64,000 nucleotides of DNA. Source: Pomphorhynchus laevis. Its lineage: Eukaryota; Acanthocephala; Palaeacanthocephala; Echinorhynchida; Pomphorhynchidae. The translations under genes were made by a program, and so were the position numbers. Positions 20,682-33,119 of this stretch are shown in pieces. Under the pieces are notes generated by a model. It ran no database searches. It saw nothing but the letters and a program-made list of their open reading frames with translations, and had not been told where the DNA came from. How positions within the stretch are numbered: position 1 is the first letter of the stretch; every line of letters begins with the position of its first letter. Location: NCBI GenBank assembly GCA_012934845.2, contig WNNJ02003440.1, positions 248,001-312,000 of the forward strand, given 5' to 3'.

Positions 20682-23166
20682 TAAGGGCTGTCGATGTGCA
20701 AAGAATCGTATACTACATGCACCAACTGCAGAGCCAACGACTGTGGTAATCGTTCCCAATTATCACGTAGCCACTCTCAAGTACCGAACACCAAAGTGAA
20801 TGCCGAACAACATGAGGACAAGTCTCTTAGCACGCGAAAAAAATCGAACACCTTACTGACTCGCTCGACAATATATGAAGTGGTTTGTCAATGGAGACCC
20901 AACCACTTGTGTCTGCCCCTGTGTAACGCTAGTAATCAGTTCGTAAGGATCTTGGCAGGTTTTTACTCGAAATGCAGCAAATTCGGAGCATTTGGATGCC
21001 CTAAAAGACGCTACTGTATTCTCAAACTTAATCCTTCAAAAAATACGAACAAGAAAGATCTTAAAGATTCGGAAAAGGATTGAACGTCGACTGAAACTTT
21101 GGTCGGAATCCAAAGTGGATGAATTAATTGAAGAGGCGATGTATTTGCAACAAAACGTAATCTCAAATAGTCCACCATTGACTGCTGTAGATTGGAAAAG
21201 AAGCTACATAAATTTGATGACTGCAGGTAAACTCGCGGCAGTATCTGTTACATTGTCAGAGGAACTGGTTGCCGGTCTGCTGTTTCATAGCGACATCGTA
21301 GATGGTAAATCGGTAAAGCAATTATTACATGAATTACATCCAAAAGCCGATCCAATTAATGAAGAATCCCTACTAACAGTTCCACTCACAACACGTGATC
21401 ATCACCCGGTTCGTTTTTTAGAGATCAGCGAAGATCACATTATCAATGCTTGTCGACGAACTCATGGAAGTGCAGGACCTTCGGGGGTCGATGCACAATC
21501 CTGGCGAAGATTCCTTACATGTTTTGGAGCAGACTCTCGCAATTTGGCACGTTCCCTCGCTGACCTAGCCATCAGTATCGCGAGTAAAAATTTACCTATT
21601 GGCTCACTAGACGCATTTACTGGGTGTAGACTCGTCGCAATTCGGAAAAAAGCAGGTGGTATTAGACCGATAGGAATTTGTGAAGTCTCGAGACGAATCA
21701 TCTGCCGCACGTTATTGAGTATAATCAAAATGGATCTGATGGAGGCTGCAGGTGTTCTCCAATTAGCTGCATCTCAGAAATCTGGAATTGAATATGCTGT
21801 GCGATCATTACGAGACGCCTATTTTATGAACAGTGATCAATGCCTGCTTGCTGTCGACGCTTCTAACGCATTTAACACCATCAATCGAGCTACCGCACTC
21901 CATAACATCAATTATACTAGTCCAGCGCTTACGGTAGCCCTGCAGAATGTTTATAAATCACCAGCAATGCTCTATCTAGGTGGAGATACAATAGTCTCGA
22001 TGGAGGGATTTACTCAGGGAGATCCCTTGGCAATGCCTGCGTATGCTATGTCCACTCTACCACTCATCGATTACATCCAGCGAAATGTTCCTCGAATTGT
22101 TCAAAGGTGGTACGCCGATGACTCAAACTTTGTCGGCAGCAGTGAAGACATCCAAAATATCTAAGATATACTCACAAACAAGGGTCCCCTTTATGGATAC
22201 CATGTGAATGCCTCCAAAACAAAGATGCTATCTCACAAACGGATCGATATGCCTTCATCCCTGGCTGGAGTATCGAATTACACTATCGGGTTGATAACAC
22301 TTGGAGTGCCCATTGGCACTGAAATATTCGTTTCTCAGCACACTACCGAAAGATGTAAAGCATGGATATCTGTCGTCGATCGACTAAAGGAGGTGGCTCT
22401 AATTGATCCACACGTTGCATTCACTGGGTTGGTTTATTCAGTGCAGTTCAGATGGACACATTACCTCCGGTTGATTGAGTGCAGACCAGAAAGCTTGTTG
22501 GATCTGCACAATGCGATCGTTCAGTCACTCGTACCAGTCCTTACTAAATTTCCGCTCGACGCGTATTGGATCACAATTATTTCTTCGCCGCTTAAGCTAG
22601 GAGGCCTTGGTATCTTTGATCCGTGCTTTAACAATCAAGTTGAGTTCTAGGGATCTCTAGAAATGTGCAGAGCGTTTGATTACGCTGATAGCGCTGAGCA
22701 ACTTTATGAACTGCAAAATTCGATCTCAACAGGTATATCTAATAAAAGAAAAATCATATTTAATGAGAGGCTTGCAGCGGTTACTGAGTCCCTGGAGCCC
22801 GGAATTGCCAATTCCATATCACATGCTGCAACTAACGGAGCATCCACCTGGCTCAGCTCACTGCCACTTAAGACGGAGAGGTTTCTCCTCAGACCTTTGG
22901 AATTCATCGATGCTCTACGCTGCCGATATTGATGGTCAACCCCGACCGAAGAACGACAGTGCGTCTGTGGAGAGTTAATGGGTGTTGGTCATGCACTCTC
23001 TTGCGCCAGAGGAGGCTTACCGACAATCAGATATAAAGCAATCAGGGACATAATTGCTTAAGAAAGTAATTGCCCTCCTTGCTCAATCTTACGCAAATCG
23101 TAGTGCCTGTTCCGCCTTCGAGTTCAACGAAAAACGCAAGATTTCAAAATACGGGGAGCGAATCGA
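20682..23166 (+). pseudogene. RLE-type retroelement family B, copy B1
   Basis: A long one-ORF element, truncated inside its N-terminal Cys cluster: 20682 starts KGCRCAK, then CTNCRANDC. The open frame 20992-22164 holds a conserved linker (RIERRLKLWSES, LLHELHPKA) and the RT: THGSAGPSGVDAQSW, GIRPIGICE, AVDASNAFNTINR (motif A), GFTQGDPLAMPAY (motif B) and RWYADDSN (motif C). The same frame runs on through stops at 22162 and 22648 to 22930. Next come CVCGELMGVGHALSC, GGLPTIRYKAIRD (a Cys/His motif and start of the RLE nuclease) and FEFNEKRKISKYGERI. The catalytic D...D core of the nuclease is missing, so an internal deletion near 23045 is likely. One more frameshift lies near 21000. B1 ends where C1 begins. 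Confidence 0.75.
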
Positions 23167-23520
23167 ACTGGTAGAGCATTAACTATTTGACTTAGATCAG
23201 ACAACGTTTCAAATGGATCACCCCGATGGTTGCGTTATCCAAATACCAAGCGTTAAAGTGTGCCTTAAGTGAGTGGGTTAGTGGATTGACGGATAGAGCA
23301 AAACATATAGGCCCGATAGTGTCTCCTTGTTGCAATCCTGACTCTGGACATATAATTTGGTTTTCATACAGGAGTGAGGTTTTAGATCCGTATGCCATGT
23401 AAAAGTATGGCAATGCTTCAGGTGCATGATTCTTCACGTCATTGAGTAGGGCTAAGCGGCTGACAGCGTTGAAAGCATCTTCGAAGTTAATTTCTGGTTA
23501 ATTATAACAATTAAAATAAT
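23166..23520 (-). pseudogene. RLE-type RT family C fragment, C1
   Basis: On the minus strand the frame reads NFEDAFNAVSRLALLNDV (RT motif A), FYMAYGSKTSLLYE, GLQQGDTIGPICFAL (motif B) and AWYLDNATIG (motif C, where relatives usually read YLDD). This matches a widespread animal RT family whose members end in an RLE-like nuclease. Only about 115 residues of the palm remain; both ends are truncations. The junction with B1 at about 23166 lies in CATTAACTATT, a sequence also found at the matching edge of C3 (51673-51685). Confidence 0.65.
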
Positions 23521-23598
23521 GTTAATATTCTATTAATAAACAGCATATTATTGCTTATAGATTAGCTGTTATAAAAGATTTAGTTTACAAAACAATGC

Positions 23599-24004
23599 TT
23601 TCTTTTAAATTAGTTACCTATAATTTTATTTTTATTTAAAAATGATATTTTGTAAAAAATAATTTTAAGTATTTAACGTTTTTATTTGTAAAAAGTATGT
23701 AAAATATAATCTGGAAAATGCTAAAAAAACGAATTGTAAAGAAACCAATTAAATTGATGACTGTCTATCGAATAACAAATGTCTTGTTTGTTTGGTGCAA
23801 TAAAAAGGCGTTTTAAAAAATTCCATTTCACAAAATACTATGTAACGATCCGTTTAATCTAGAAATATTTTTTAGAGAAATTAGCTAATACTAAAAAATG
23901 AATTTTAATTATTTTTAAATAAAATAAAAGATTAAATAATTTCACTCATATGAACAAATATTGCTTGAAATTTTCAAGTTTAGACAATATTATGATTATG
24001 AATA
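23599..24004. repeat. Non-coding half of a duplicated segment (copy 1)
   Basis: About 400 bases of AT-rich DNA, nearly identical to 51918-52324. With the adjoining RT piece C1 (matching C3) it makes a segment duplicated in the window. No coding signal seen. After this point the two copies diverge completely. Confidence 0.8.
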
Positions 24005-24084
24005 ATTTAAAAACACCAAATTGTGCTGATGAGTTTAAAACGGTTTTTGAATTCAAATATTTATCAAAATAAAAGTAGGTTCAT

Positions 24085-26409
24085 TCCAACTCCTCCGGTT
24101 TATCATCTCTAGACGCCCAGTTTATGTAGCAAATTGTTACATCAAGCCGGGGGTCTGGAGTTCGAAAAAGGGGAGGAGAGATATGATCAATGCTGTTGAA
24201 AATCTTCAATTTGGGTGGTCAATTTTTAATTGGAGATTTCAACGACGACGGCGGGTCTCGAGTAGGCAGCATGATCGCTCCAGCATGGGAGGTCATATGT
24301 CCCTCAGAAGGGACATTCATCCGTCGTCGCAATGGATATTGCTCCACGTTAGATTTTGCTATGCAAAACAAAAATACAAATTTTAAAATTAAATGGCAGC
24401 AGAATTAGCTGCCAGATACTTTTAATGATGGACACAAGCTTGTATATTGGTCGTGGAAGGAGGAACTCGTTTTCAATATTAGATTCCAACCGACATGGGC
24501 CGGTATTCAAGCTTTTAATAGATCAATAAGCGAAGTAATGATAAATTTAAATAATAAAGATATTTTTTGTACTATTTTAAAAAATACTTTTAATGAAATA
24601 ATAAATTTTAGTATTTGCAATAATAATTTTATAATAAATAATAATTTTAATTTTTTCGATTGTTTGAATATTTTAGATGAGACGTTTTTGACAAATTTTA
24701 CAAATAAATTAAAAGAATCAAATTCTCTATTAATTTTAAATAATGCAATTTTTAGTAATGCAAATAAATTTTTAACTACTAAACGACCGCCCAACATCAA
24801 GTACACTCCTAAAGCTCTTCATTTGAAACGTATTCTCTGGGGTTTACGAACGGATACGAATCCTTCGTCTCAGAGAATCGCTCAAATGGCTCTGCTCAAG
24901 AATGATATTCAAGAGTTGGAGCAGAGGGTAGACGCTAAAAAGTTGCTGTCTTACAAGAATTTTTCAAAGGAATGGTGGCAAACCATTAGGCGAACCACCT
25001 TCCGTTCTTGGAGGGCAGCGGCTTCTAAGTGGATATCCTCTAAGGGTTTTGGGAATGTACTTCATTAAATGAAAATGAAACACCTAGCCAATGCTGAAGG
25101 ATGGACCGAGAGGAAAATGATGAAGATCCGTATGGAACTCTTGTTTTCGACAATCGACAATTCGCAAGAGGACATCACTATCGAGGACATTTTGAGTGCG
25201 TGGCCAGTCGTGCCAAAGACTTCGTCTAACGGGTCTTCGGCATGCGCTGCTGCGACCAAATTGGTCGTCGATAGGGTTCGGACGGATATTGCTGCCAAGA
25301 TGCTAGGAGTGCCTTTAGCATCTTGGTGTGATATTGCGGTCGGAAAAGTGGTGTTCCTTGCGAAGGGAAGATGGGTGTCGAATGCTAAAGACACAAGACC
25401 CATAACAATATCTAATAATATTGTTATGGTGTATGAGAGAGCTCTTGCTAGGATTCTTTCCCGATTATACGAAGATCGTGATATGTTGGGAGACCACATT
25501 CACGGGTTTCGTAGAGGAAGGGGAACTGTTAAGGCAGTAAGGTCCATGCAGAGTTTTCTCACCAGCGATAGACGACCTGCAGTCCTCTATTCGCTTGATG
25601 TGTCGGCGGCCTTCGACAACATGGGGCATGATGCAATAGTTACAACGTTAACCAGTGATGGTATACCGAGTAATTTGTTGCATCGTGTCCTGGGTATATT
25701 AAAAGCAAGAACTTTCTACTTGGATGATGACGGGGGTAAGTACTATCATCTCAACAAAGGACTTTCCCAGGGCTCACCTCTGTCTCCTATCATTTATATG
25801 ATAGTGACGAGGGGAGTTCTGGAGGGTCTTTTGGATAGGAACACCCACGCTTTCATTTATGCGGACGACATCTCGATCGCATTTAAGAGAAATACTCTGT
25901 CGGATGCAAGGTTTGAAGGGCGAATGAAGTCTGTAATAGACATTGTTGCTTATCGCTTAGCGAAGTTCGGCTTGTCTGTAAACCCAGCGAAGTGCAATTT
26001 TGTTCATTACAAATTTCGGCGTCCTGGAAAGCACACTCGTCTCCTCGATTCTCTTCCAGGGAATCGAAAGCGTCGGGTGCGCATTCTGGGATCCGTTTTC
26101 GAACCACGTTTGCATCCTAGGTCAGATATGGCCAGGTGTTTCAAATTAGTTAGAAAAGGGCTACGTATGTTTGAAAGAGCGAGACGATTAAATGCCGGTT
26201 TGGGTAGATGTGTAATTGTGCTCAATGCGTTTGTATTAAGCGGATTGTACTTCTACTCAAACAATCGCCCTCCAGAACAACGATATCTATTTTTAAAACG
26301 ATTATTAATTTTAATAAATAAATTTTTTATGAATGAAATTGAAATTAAAAATAAATTAATTAAAAAATATGTTTTATTTTACAATTTGAAAATCAAATGT
26401 TTTGAATAA
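24085..26409 (+). pseudogene. Family A-related LINE ORF2 with AT-saturated blocks
   Basis: A 5'-truncated APE-type LINE, distinct from A1-A6. The endonuclease part starts near 24090 (RPVYVANCYIKPG), then GDFNDDGGS and TLDFAM after a frameshift near 24225. One frame then runs from 24190 to 26409 with only two stops (24406-24408 and 25066-25068). It includes LHLKRILWGLR, KDTRPITISNN, IHGFRRGRGTVKA, YSLDVSAAFDNM (catalytic D), GLSQGSPLSPII and FIYADDISIAF (catalytic DD), then NNRPPEQRY. Codons in 24520-24785 and 26285-26409 are almost wholly A/T, giving runs of N, I, K, L and F, while the RT core is far richer in G/C. No 3' UTR or tail is recognised; the frame ends in AT-rich DNA. Confidence 0.75.
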
Positions 26410-27255
26410 TTTTTTGTTTATCTTGTTTGAAATTTGTTTGATTATTTTTCTAAAATTAGATGTATATATTAATTTTATATTGCGCTTGCCTACAAGTGCT
26501 TTGTCAGAGAAATTAGAGAAATTAAGAAAAGTATAATTAAATGTATTACATCTTCATTTTTTGTCATTGTTCAAATAATGTTAAGATAATGTTACAAAAT
26601 ATTTTTTATTTTATTGGTAATATCAATTTTATCCAAATTATGTTTTTTATGATGATTTTGAATTTTTATCTTTTAGAATTGAATTTTAGCAGTTTATCAT
26701 TCTGAATTTTTGTTTAAAATTCTTATCCTCGACATCGAAGATATCGAGGATAAGATATAAGACTTCGATATCGAGGATATCGAAGATATAAACCAAAGAA
26801 ATCTCAATCGAAAACTGCAAAAAGAAAGAAAAAAGAATAAAGAAAGGAAACTCGATTAGGGATCCATACTTGGCTGGGGTCGAAAAAGTCAGAAAAAAAA
26901 CGAAAATATGAATTTTGTTTTTTACTTTAATAAATCATTATTATTTTTATTTTTAAAATGTCAATTGAAAATGATTATGCACTAGTCGAAAATGTTGGAA
27001 ATGGAAGTAATTTTATTTTTTCCTTATCAATATCGAATGCATTTTAGCCAATATTATTTAAATGTTTAAAATAATAGCAGTTAAAGAGATCAAAATGTGT
27101 ATTTTTGGAAATGCTACAAAAAGATATATGATGCTATATTTTTATGACTTTTATTATTTGCCTAACAAATAATTGGCTTAAAATAAAGTCAATTATATAA
27201 TTGAAATTTAAATATAAGACAATTGTTATGAATTTTTTTATAGATTTATTATTAT
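26410..27255. other. AT-rich stretch without gene
   Basis: No coding signal seen. It holds the twin hairpins at 26722-26785 and, near 27095-27140, a sequence (GGAAATGCTACAAAAAGATATATGATGCT in part) that resembles 30605-30650, so it is probably repeat-derived. Confidence 0.5.
26722..26785. repeat. Two adjacent hairpins of a GATATCGA motif
   Basis: CTTATCCTCG...CGAGGATAAG (26722-26731 with 26745-26754) is followed by CTTCGATATC-GAG-GATATCGAAG (26763-26785), each with 10-bp perfect arms. Both are built from permutations of ATCGAAGATATCGAGGAT. Confidence 0.7.
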
Positions 27256-30200
27256 AAACAAAAGATTTTGTTTTTCCGAAAATGAGTACTGAAGTATTCC
27301 TATTTGTTACTGTTCTGGTTGTAATACTGCTCGCTCGCCTAAACGCAGTGGCTTACCACGGGATGAGCGTGGACTTCGCAAACTAGAAGATATTTACCGA
27401 GCGATTTCGAAGCTGATCTTTCTCTTAAGTTTCACTGCTAAAAACTGTAACTTAAGGGTCCTTTTTGTGCTAGCGTCGATGCAATTGTTTTCACTAACAT
27501 GCTAGCTTCTTTGCCAAATCCTCCTGCTGTTGAACAGACTAATAGAACAAATAAACTGTTTTCAATTCTTCGCACTCTTTCACTGTACTTCGATTTTTTC
27601 CGGTTTTCGTTGTACTCGAAGGCCGATTCAGGTGCACGAGTAATGTTTGATTGAGCTTGTGTTGAAAATACCTTAACGTCGTAGAACGTTCGCTCGAATC
27701 GAGAACCGTAAACACCAGAGCATACTATATCTAGCCGTACACATTGATTGTTCGTTGTCGCTGAGTTTTCAAAGGTAATATTATCGGGAACATTAGGTAA
27801 TATTATCGGGAACATTCATTAACTCCGGTTCAATTCCGATATTGTGGCCAACTAAGCTCAGAGCACTTGCTATTGTATCCCGGACTGCATTATGTCGGAT
27901 GATCGGTAGTGCTCCATAATTGCATGATAGTGCGTGCGCTAAAATTATATTCGACCCGCAGTAACACAATCGCTTATCGAAACCTTGATCCAAATTACCA
28001 TATCGTGCGTTGATTGCATCGGTGAATTCATTGATGGATAGATAAAATTTCTCGTGTTTTAGCGGTAAGGCACTTAGCCACGATGAGGCACCAAGATGTG
28101 CCGCATGTTTGATGGTGTTTTGTAGGGAGTGAGCTAGATCGGTTAGTATTTTTGATACACGATCTAGATGTGCTTGATTTCGGAATCGCGTAATTTCATG
28201 AAGTACTGTGTTTTGCTTTTCGCGTAGACTATCACCTAAAGAGTCTCACTCATAAGTCGATAGAAGCATTATTGATGATCTTTTCTCAATATGAGTGGTA
28301 AATAATTGGTTGGCGATCCCTATTCCTCCTAGCTTGAAAGGGGAGCAGAGTATATTCGATATTCCATTGGTTAGCTTAAATGTAGCAAATTTAGGGAGCA
28401 AGTTGGATTCTATGATATCTTCTAATTCATTCCATACTTTTTCAGTAATGTTGCATGAACGCATTATGTGAATCCACTTCGACTGAATTGAATTGACCAT
28501 TCCTGAATATGCAACGTGCGGATCATTTTTAGCTACTACGCACAATCTCTCGATTAGTGCTTTCCAGCCGGCAAGCAAATCGTAGATTGATTGCTCTTCA
28601 TAATCATCAAAACCAATCGGTGAACCAAGGACGTTTATTCCAGTCGTTGTTGTATTGATGTTTGTGTCGGGCATTTGGTCATTATTTATAGGTAGATGCG
28701 ATAATATGTTTGATTTTCTGCGTTTATAAAGTAGCCATACTTTAGGCCGTCTGCATGCAGAATATTCCACACTTTCTTTAACATATCAAGCGGTCCAGCA
28801 AAGTTGGCATCGTCGGCGTACCATATTTGTACAACAGAAGAGACCTGCCGCTTTATTGTGTCGATCAACGGAAATGAAGTCATAGCGAAACCTGCCATGA
28901 CAAAAGGGTCACCTTATGTGAAACCTTCTGATGACAATATACTTTTTTCACCGATTGTAAGTACAGCCTGGATATAGTACATATTTTGCCGTGCACATGA
29001 CAGGGCAGGATATACAAAATTTATATTGTGTAGTGCAACTGCACAGTTTGTTAGGTTGAAAGCGTTCCTTGCATCAATAGTCATTAGACAATTTTCGGTC
29101 GATAGGTTTAGTTCTTTTTTGAGATTCCCGATAGCAAGTTCAAGTCCACATCTTTGTAAAGCTCCCAATTGTGTAGTTCCTGCGACATTCTGTATATCAT
29201 TGCGTGCGATGGTTAGAAGCGCTTTGCTTATGATCCGCCTGATGGTGTTGCATATTCCGATAGTGCGGATACCACCAAATTTCTTCTTCAAAGCAACTAG
29301 ACGACAAACGGTGAAAGGATCGAGGGAGCCCGATGGCACTTTTTCAGTAGCAACAAAAATGGCAAATTTGGCAATGACCTTGGCAAGTAAATTTGATTGC
29401 TGTCCAAAATTGGTTAACATTTGAAACCATGCTCGAGAATCAAGCCCAGATGGTCCCGCCGATCCATTTATTCGTCTGCTTAATTTGATAATGGCGGCCT
29501 CGTCTAGTGCACAGAAACGACAATGATGATAGGTTTAGAATTCGGCAGCGGAGCTGATAAAAGAACATCAGGAGAAGCTGTTGATGCGTCAGGGTGTAAA
29601 TCTTTTAGTAGAGGTAAAACAGAGATATCATTTATTGTGTCATCAGGACGGAGGACACCTGAGTCATATTTGTCTTCTAATATCGAAGAATCGGCTTTGA
29701 TACGGCCCTTGGTGGCAAGACTTTGATATTGTGTGATCCAATTCAATGACTTTGAGGGACGACGCAATGATATACTTGTTTGAAGATATTGGGCTTCTTC
29801 GAACAATGAGTCATAATCTTTTATTTCCAGCTTGTTAGTCTGCGTTCCAAAGTTTTGCAGATTAAAGCAGTCTTTCTTGAGGGTATACGCTGCAATAAAC
29901 GTGGCGAGAAGACTGTAGCGGTTTGTAGCATATGTATTGTACTGTTGACGTCTTCAGCAGCCTTCAGGTAAAAAGAACTCATAATTCTAACAATCTAATT
30001 ACTGGCATTACAGCGAGGTAGGTCAATCAAGTTAGGTTTCCAGTGAATGACAATGTTGTGAAGTTCGTAGATTATTTTCGGGCTATCAGGTTTCACTTTT
30101 TCGAGTGAATTTCCGTCTCTCTGACCTTCAGTATCTTCTGCGGAAAGAAACTGAGTGCGGTTTGAACAATGTTGTCCCAGACAGTTGTAACACTTCTATC

Positions 30201-30291
30201 CGGCTCGAGCACATTTACATCCTTTACATCGTGCTGCCTGACCATTACAAGTGCAGCATAGAGGGCTACCTGTAGGCTTACCGCGAACCAT
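27256..30291 (-). pseudogene. RLE-type retroelement family B, copy B2
   Basis: The longest family B copy in domain content. It starts at ATG 30291 (MVRGKPTGSPLCCTC), followed by CKGCKCARAG, a TAG, and CYNCLGQHC: an N-terminal Cys cluster. Next come LERRLTSWK, LLKDLHPDA (29600s) and the RT on 29420-28250: FGGIRTIGICN, MTIDARNAFNLTN (motif A), a SEGFT piece, and VQIWYADDANFAG (motif C). The C-terminal nuclease has CYCGSNIILAHALSC, LPIIRHNAVRD, CVRLDIVCSGVYGSRFERTF, YDVKVF and FEYNENRKKSKYSERV, which fits an RLE (PD-(D/E)XK) fold. A 22-bp tandem duplication (27774-27816) shifts the frame inside the nuclease; several other breaks occur. 27256-27437 is probably 3' UTR. Confidence 0.75.
27774..27816. 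repeat. 22-bp tandem duplication in B2 nuclease
   Basis: GGTAATATTATCGGGAACATTA at 27774-27795 is repeated at once as 27796-27816. It duplicates the coding for NVPDNIT and puts the two halves of the nuclease out of frame. Confidence 0.85.
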
Positions 30292-32105
30292 TGATCGGCT
30301 GTTGTATAATTTCGTTATTAGGATTTGTGTTTTTATATATTCGATTGTATTTATATTATATATTGTAATCACTTAATCGATTATTTTAGCTTTGCTGTAC
30401 CGGTGTTTGTAATTAGCTTTAATTGTATATTGTAATTAGTGTAAGTAGCTCCAATCGATTTGTATGTTATTTAGTGTATGTATACTAGATCTTATAATTA
30501 GTGTAAGAGTTTTAATAACAAAGACTTTTTTAACGTGAATTGACTAATGAATAACATACGATGCACCAGAATAAGGATTATAGGTAATTGGAAATGCTAT
30601 AGGTAAAGTGTGTTTTTTGTACATGCTACAAAAATATATATGATGCTCTATATATAATATATGATGCTCTATATATAATATATGATGCTCTTTTATATAT
30701 TTTATTACAAAATGAAATATATTTAATATATTAAATATATATGAAACATACAATTATAAATGTAAAAATACAATTGTAAATGCAATAGGTAATTTTGTTA
30801 ATGTAACTATTAGTTATAAACTGTTAAACTGATAAAAATCTTAATCAGCTTAAAGAAAGAGCTGGGCTCGTGCTCGTGTCTTTACACGTATTTAAAATGA
30901 AATTCTGCTTATGTATGCTTTCCCAGTCAATATAATTGCGTATTATTACGTAAAACTTCATTCAATTCGTTACGAATGGCAGTAGATTTACTGTATAAAT
31001 TATTTATTGTAATTTTAAAAGTGTCTTTTTGAAGTGAGCTAATTATTGTGCTAATTTAATTGCTAAAGTACGAGATCAGTATTGAAAATAATAAATTAAT
31101 TAAAATTAATAAATTAAAATTGTCAAAATATAACATCATTATTTCTAGGTTGATACATTATCTAATGGATGATGTAAGTTTACAAACCTTACTCTACAAT
31201 TTTTGCCTTTCGTACATACTGTATATGTTCTAATCACACTGAACTCTACGTATAGCTAGTAATCTTACGTCAATTCAAATTTTAGATTAAAAATCATATT
31301 TCTATGTAATGATATACGATACCTTATCTCGGTAAATGCGTCAACGTTTTAAATATAATTTTTATAGCTGTCAAAATATGACTTAAGCGCTAGCTGATCC
31401 CATTAGTTAACTGATCTGACTCGGTTAGTTGATTTAATTTTTAAGCTGAAATGTCCACTGTTAGAAATATTGAAACTATGTATTATTAGTGCGCCATTAT
31501 TGTCTGCTTATTTTAAATCTAGTCTGACGAATTTTTCCTTTTTTATTTATTATAAATTAACTTTAAAAAATGAAGAAGTTAGCATCCCAAGGTTCTTACA
31601 CTTTAAAATGTAAACTAACTCACGTGATCACGGTTAAAACACATGGTAATGACAAATAGCTAGGTAGCGTAGCACGTAGAGTATAGGTCGTAGATTTTTC
31701 TAGATCTTGTTTGAGCATGTGACCACCTTAAGCAGGGCAACTCTCTGTCAGGTGCTTCTGAATGGCTCGTTTAAGATTAGTCTGAATAAACTAATGAGTT
31801 TATTTAGATAAAAAAATAAATGTGAGATTAAGGTGGTGATATTTAGAAAATTTTAAAAATTATGATTATCGCACTAAACTTTTGACCATACAGCTAATAG
31901 TCTAACTATATTTCATAAGCAATTGAGATTAATAGGACAGGATATTTAAAACTGTAAATTATTTATTTTAGAGCATATTGTTTAAGAAAATAAGACAATA
32001 TTAAATCAAAAACTATTAAAAAAAGAAGATTTTTGGATTAAAACGCTTAACTCTATGTACCCATTAGGATCGAATGACGTGGTACAATAAATTGATAGAA
32101 GTAGT
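30292..32105. other. AT-rich stretch; B2 5' flank and repeat debris
   Basis: 30292-30540 is probably the 5' UTR of B2: its end TTTAATAACAAAGACTTTTTT resembles ATAATAACCAAGACTTTTTC near 35170, upstream of B3. At 30537-30610 is a badly decayed copy of the Penelope-like module (GAATTGACTAATGAATAACATACGATG, CAGAATAAGGATTATAGG in short pieces). 30641-30690 holds three copies of TGATGCTCTATATATAATATA with period 21. From 30760 to 32105 I see no gene. Confidence 0.5.
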
Positions 32106-32109
32106 ATAG

Positions 32110-32460
32110 AAAAACAAATCAAATCAGCAAACTGAGGATACGTATTTAATATAATTACAAAACAAAAAACATAATAATTAAATCAAAATTTAATAATTTA
32201 ATAATAAAACAAATAATTGTTTTAAGATTTTTTATAATTTAAATCAAGTTAAAATAAAAAATTGAATTTTAAAATAAAAGTCATTTTTATGAATTGACTA
32301 TTAAATAACAGACGTTGTATCAGAATAAGAATTAGAGGTCATCAGGAGCAACTGCTATGCTATCATGTTTCGGCCTCTAACTCCTCTACCCAACATAGCA
32401 GCGGGGCTAAATACATGCTAATGATGTATTTCCTCTGATTAAATTTAATTATATAGTATC
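32110..32460 (-). repeat. Penelope-like terminal non-coding module, copy C
   Basis: It starts with AAATCAGCAAACTGAG (shared module end) and holds CAGACGTTGTATCAGAATAAG, the core with CTGCTATG/CATAGCAG, and the palindrome AAATACAT-gctaatg-ATGTATTT. The outer arm pair reads GGCCTC/GGGGCT here; the change keeps pairing through G-U. It adjoins the 3' end of the RT fragment that follows. Confidence 0.75.
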
Positions 32461-32480
32461 TTAATCTAATACAAAGTATA

Positions 32481-33060
32481 TTATTTATTATCTATCCATA
32501 AAAATTTGCCACTTAAGAGTTTAAATTTATTCTTTATATTATTGTGTTGATTTATATATTTTACTATTTTCTGCTTGATGTTATTTTTATAGTAACCTAG
32601 TTTAAAATATGTATCTATTAAATTATTTAAATGATTTTTAAGAAAGCCAATATCATTACATGTTGTTGCAATTCTTAAAATTTCATTATTTAATGTATTA
32701 TATTTTATATTATATGGTATGCATGAATGCTCATGCAAAAATATGTTTCTTGTAAATTTAAATATGTCATCTTTACGATATAAATTAATAGTAGTTTTAG
32801 TTAATGTTAATTTAATGTTCATATCTAGATATACACCTTTTTTATCATTAATATTGGTTTTATTAAGAATGAGGTTACCTGTATAAATTTGTTCGCTTAT
32901 TGAATAAAAATTATTGGAATTAATGATTTCATCATTAATATCATGACCAATATCATCAATAAATCGAAATATATATTTCTATATATAATTTTGATTTATT
33001 AAAATATTTAAGGATTCATAGGCGTGATAGTTATTATAACAAATATATGTTTTTATATTC
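32481..33060 (-). pseudogene. Penelope-like RT fragment, copy C
   Basis: The minus-strand frame 32822-32481 reads MNIKLTLTKTTINLYRKDDI, then NIFLHEHSCIPYNIKYN and ends FLWIDNK. It is the RT thumb/C-terminal region, almost identical to the end of copy E. Upstream, to about 33060, a decayed palm region (with IDDIGHDINDE) can be aligned to copy E. The fingers are missing. No GIY-YIG endonuclease is seen after the RT, as in the other copies. Confidence 0.7.
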
Positions 33061-33119
33061 CTGAAATCTTTTTAAAATTCAACAATACATCGTTGCATTT
33101 TTATGGATTATAAATATCA

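Noticed and set aside
24507-24806. Minus-strand 99-codon frame rich in L, K, I and F
   Set aside because: It is the antisense of an AT-saturated block in a LINE ORF and has no independent support.
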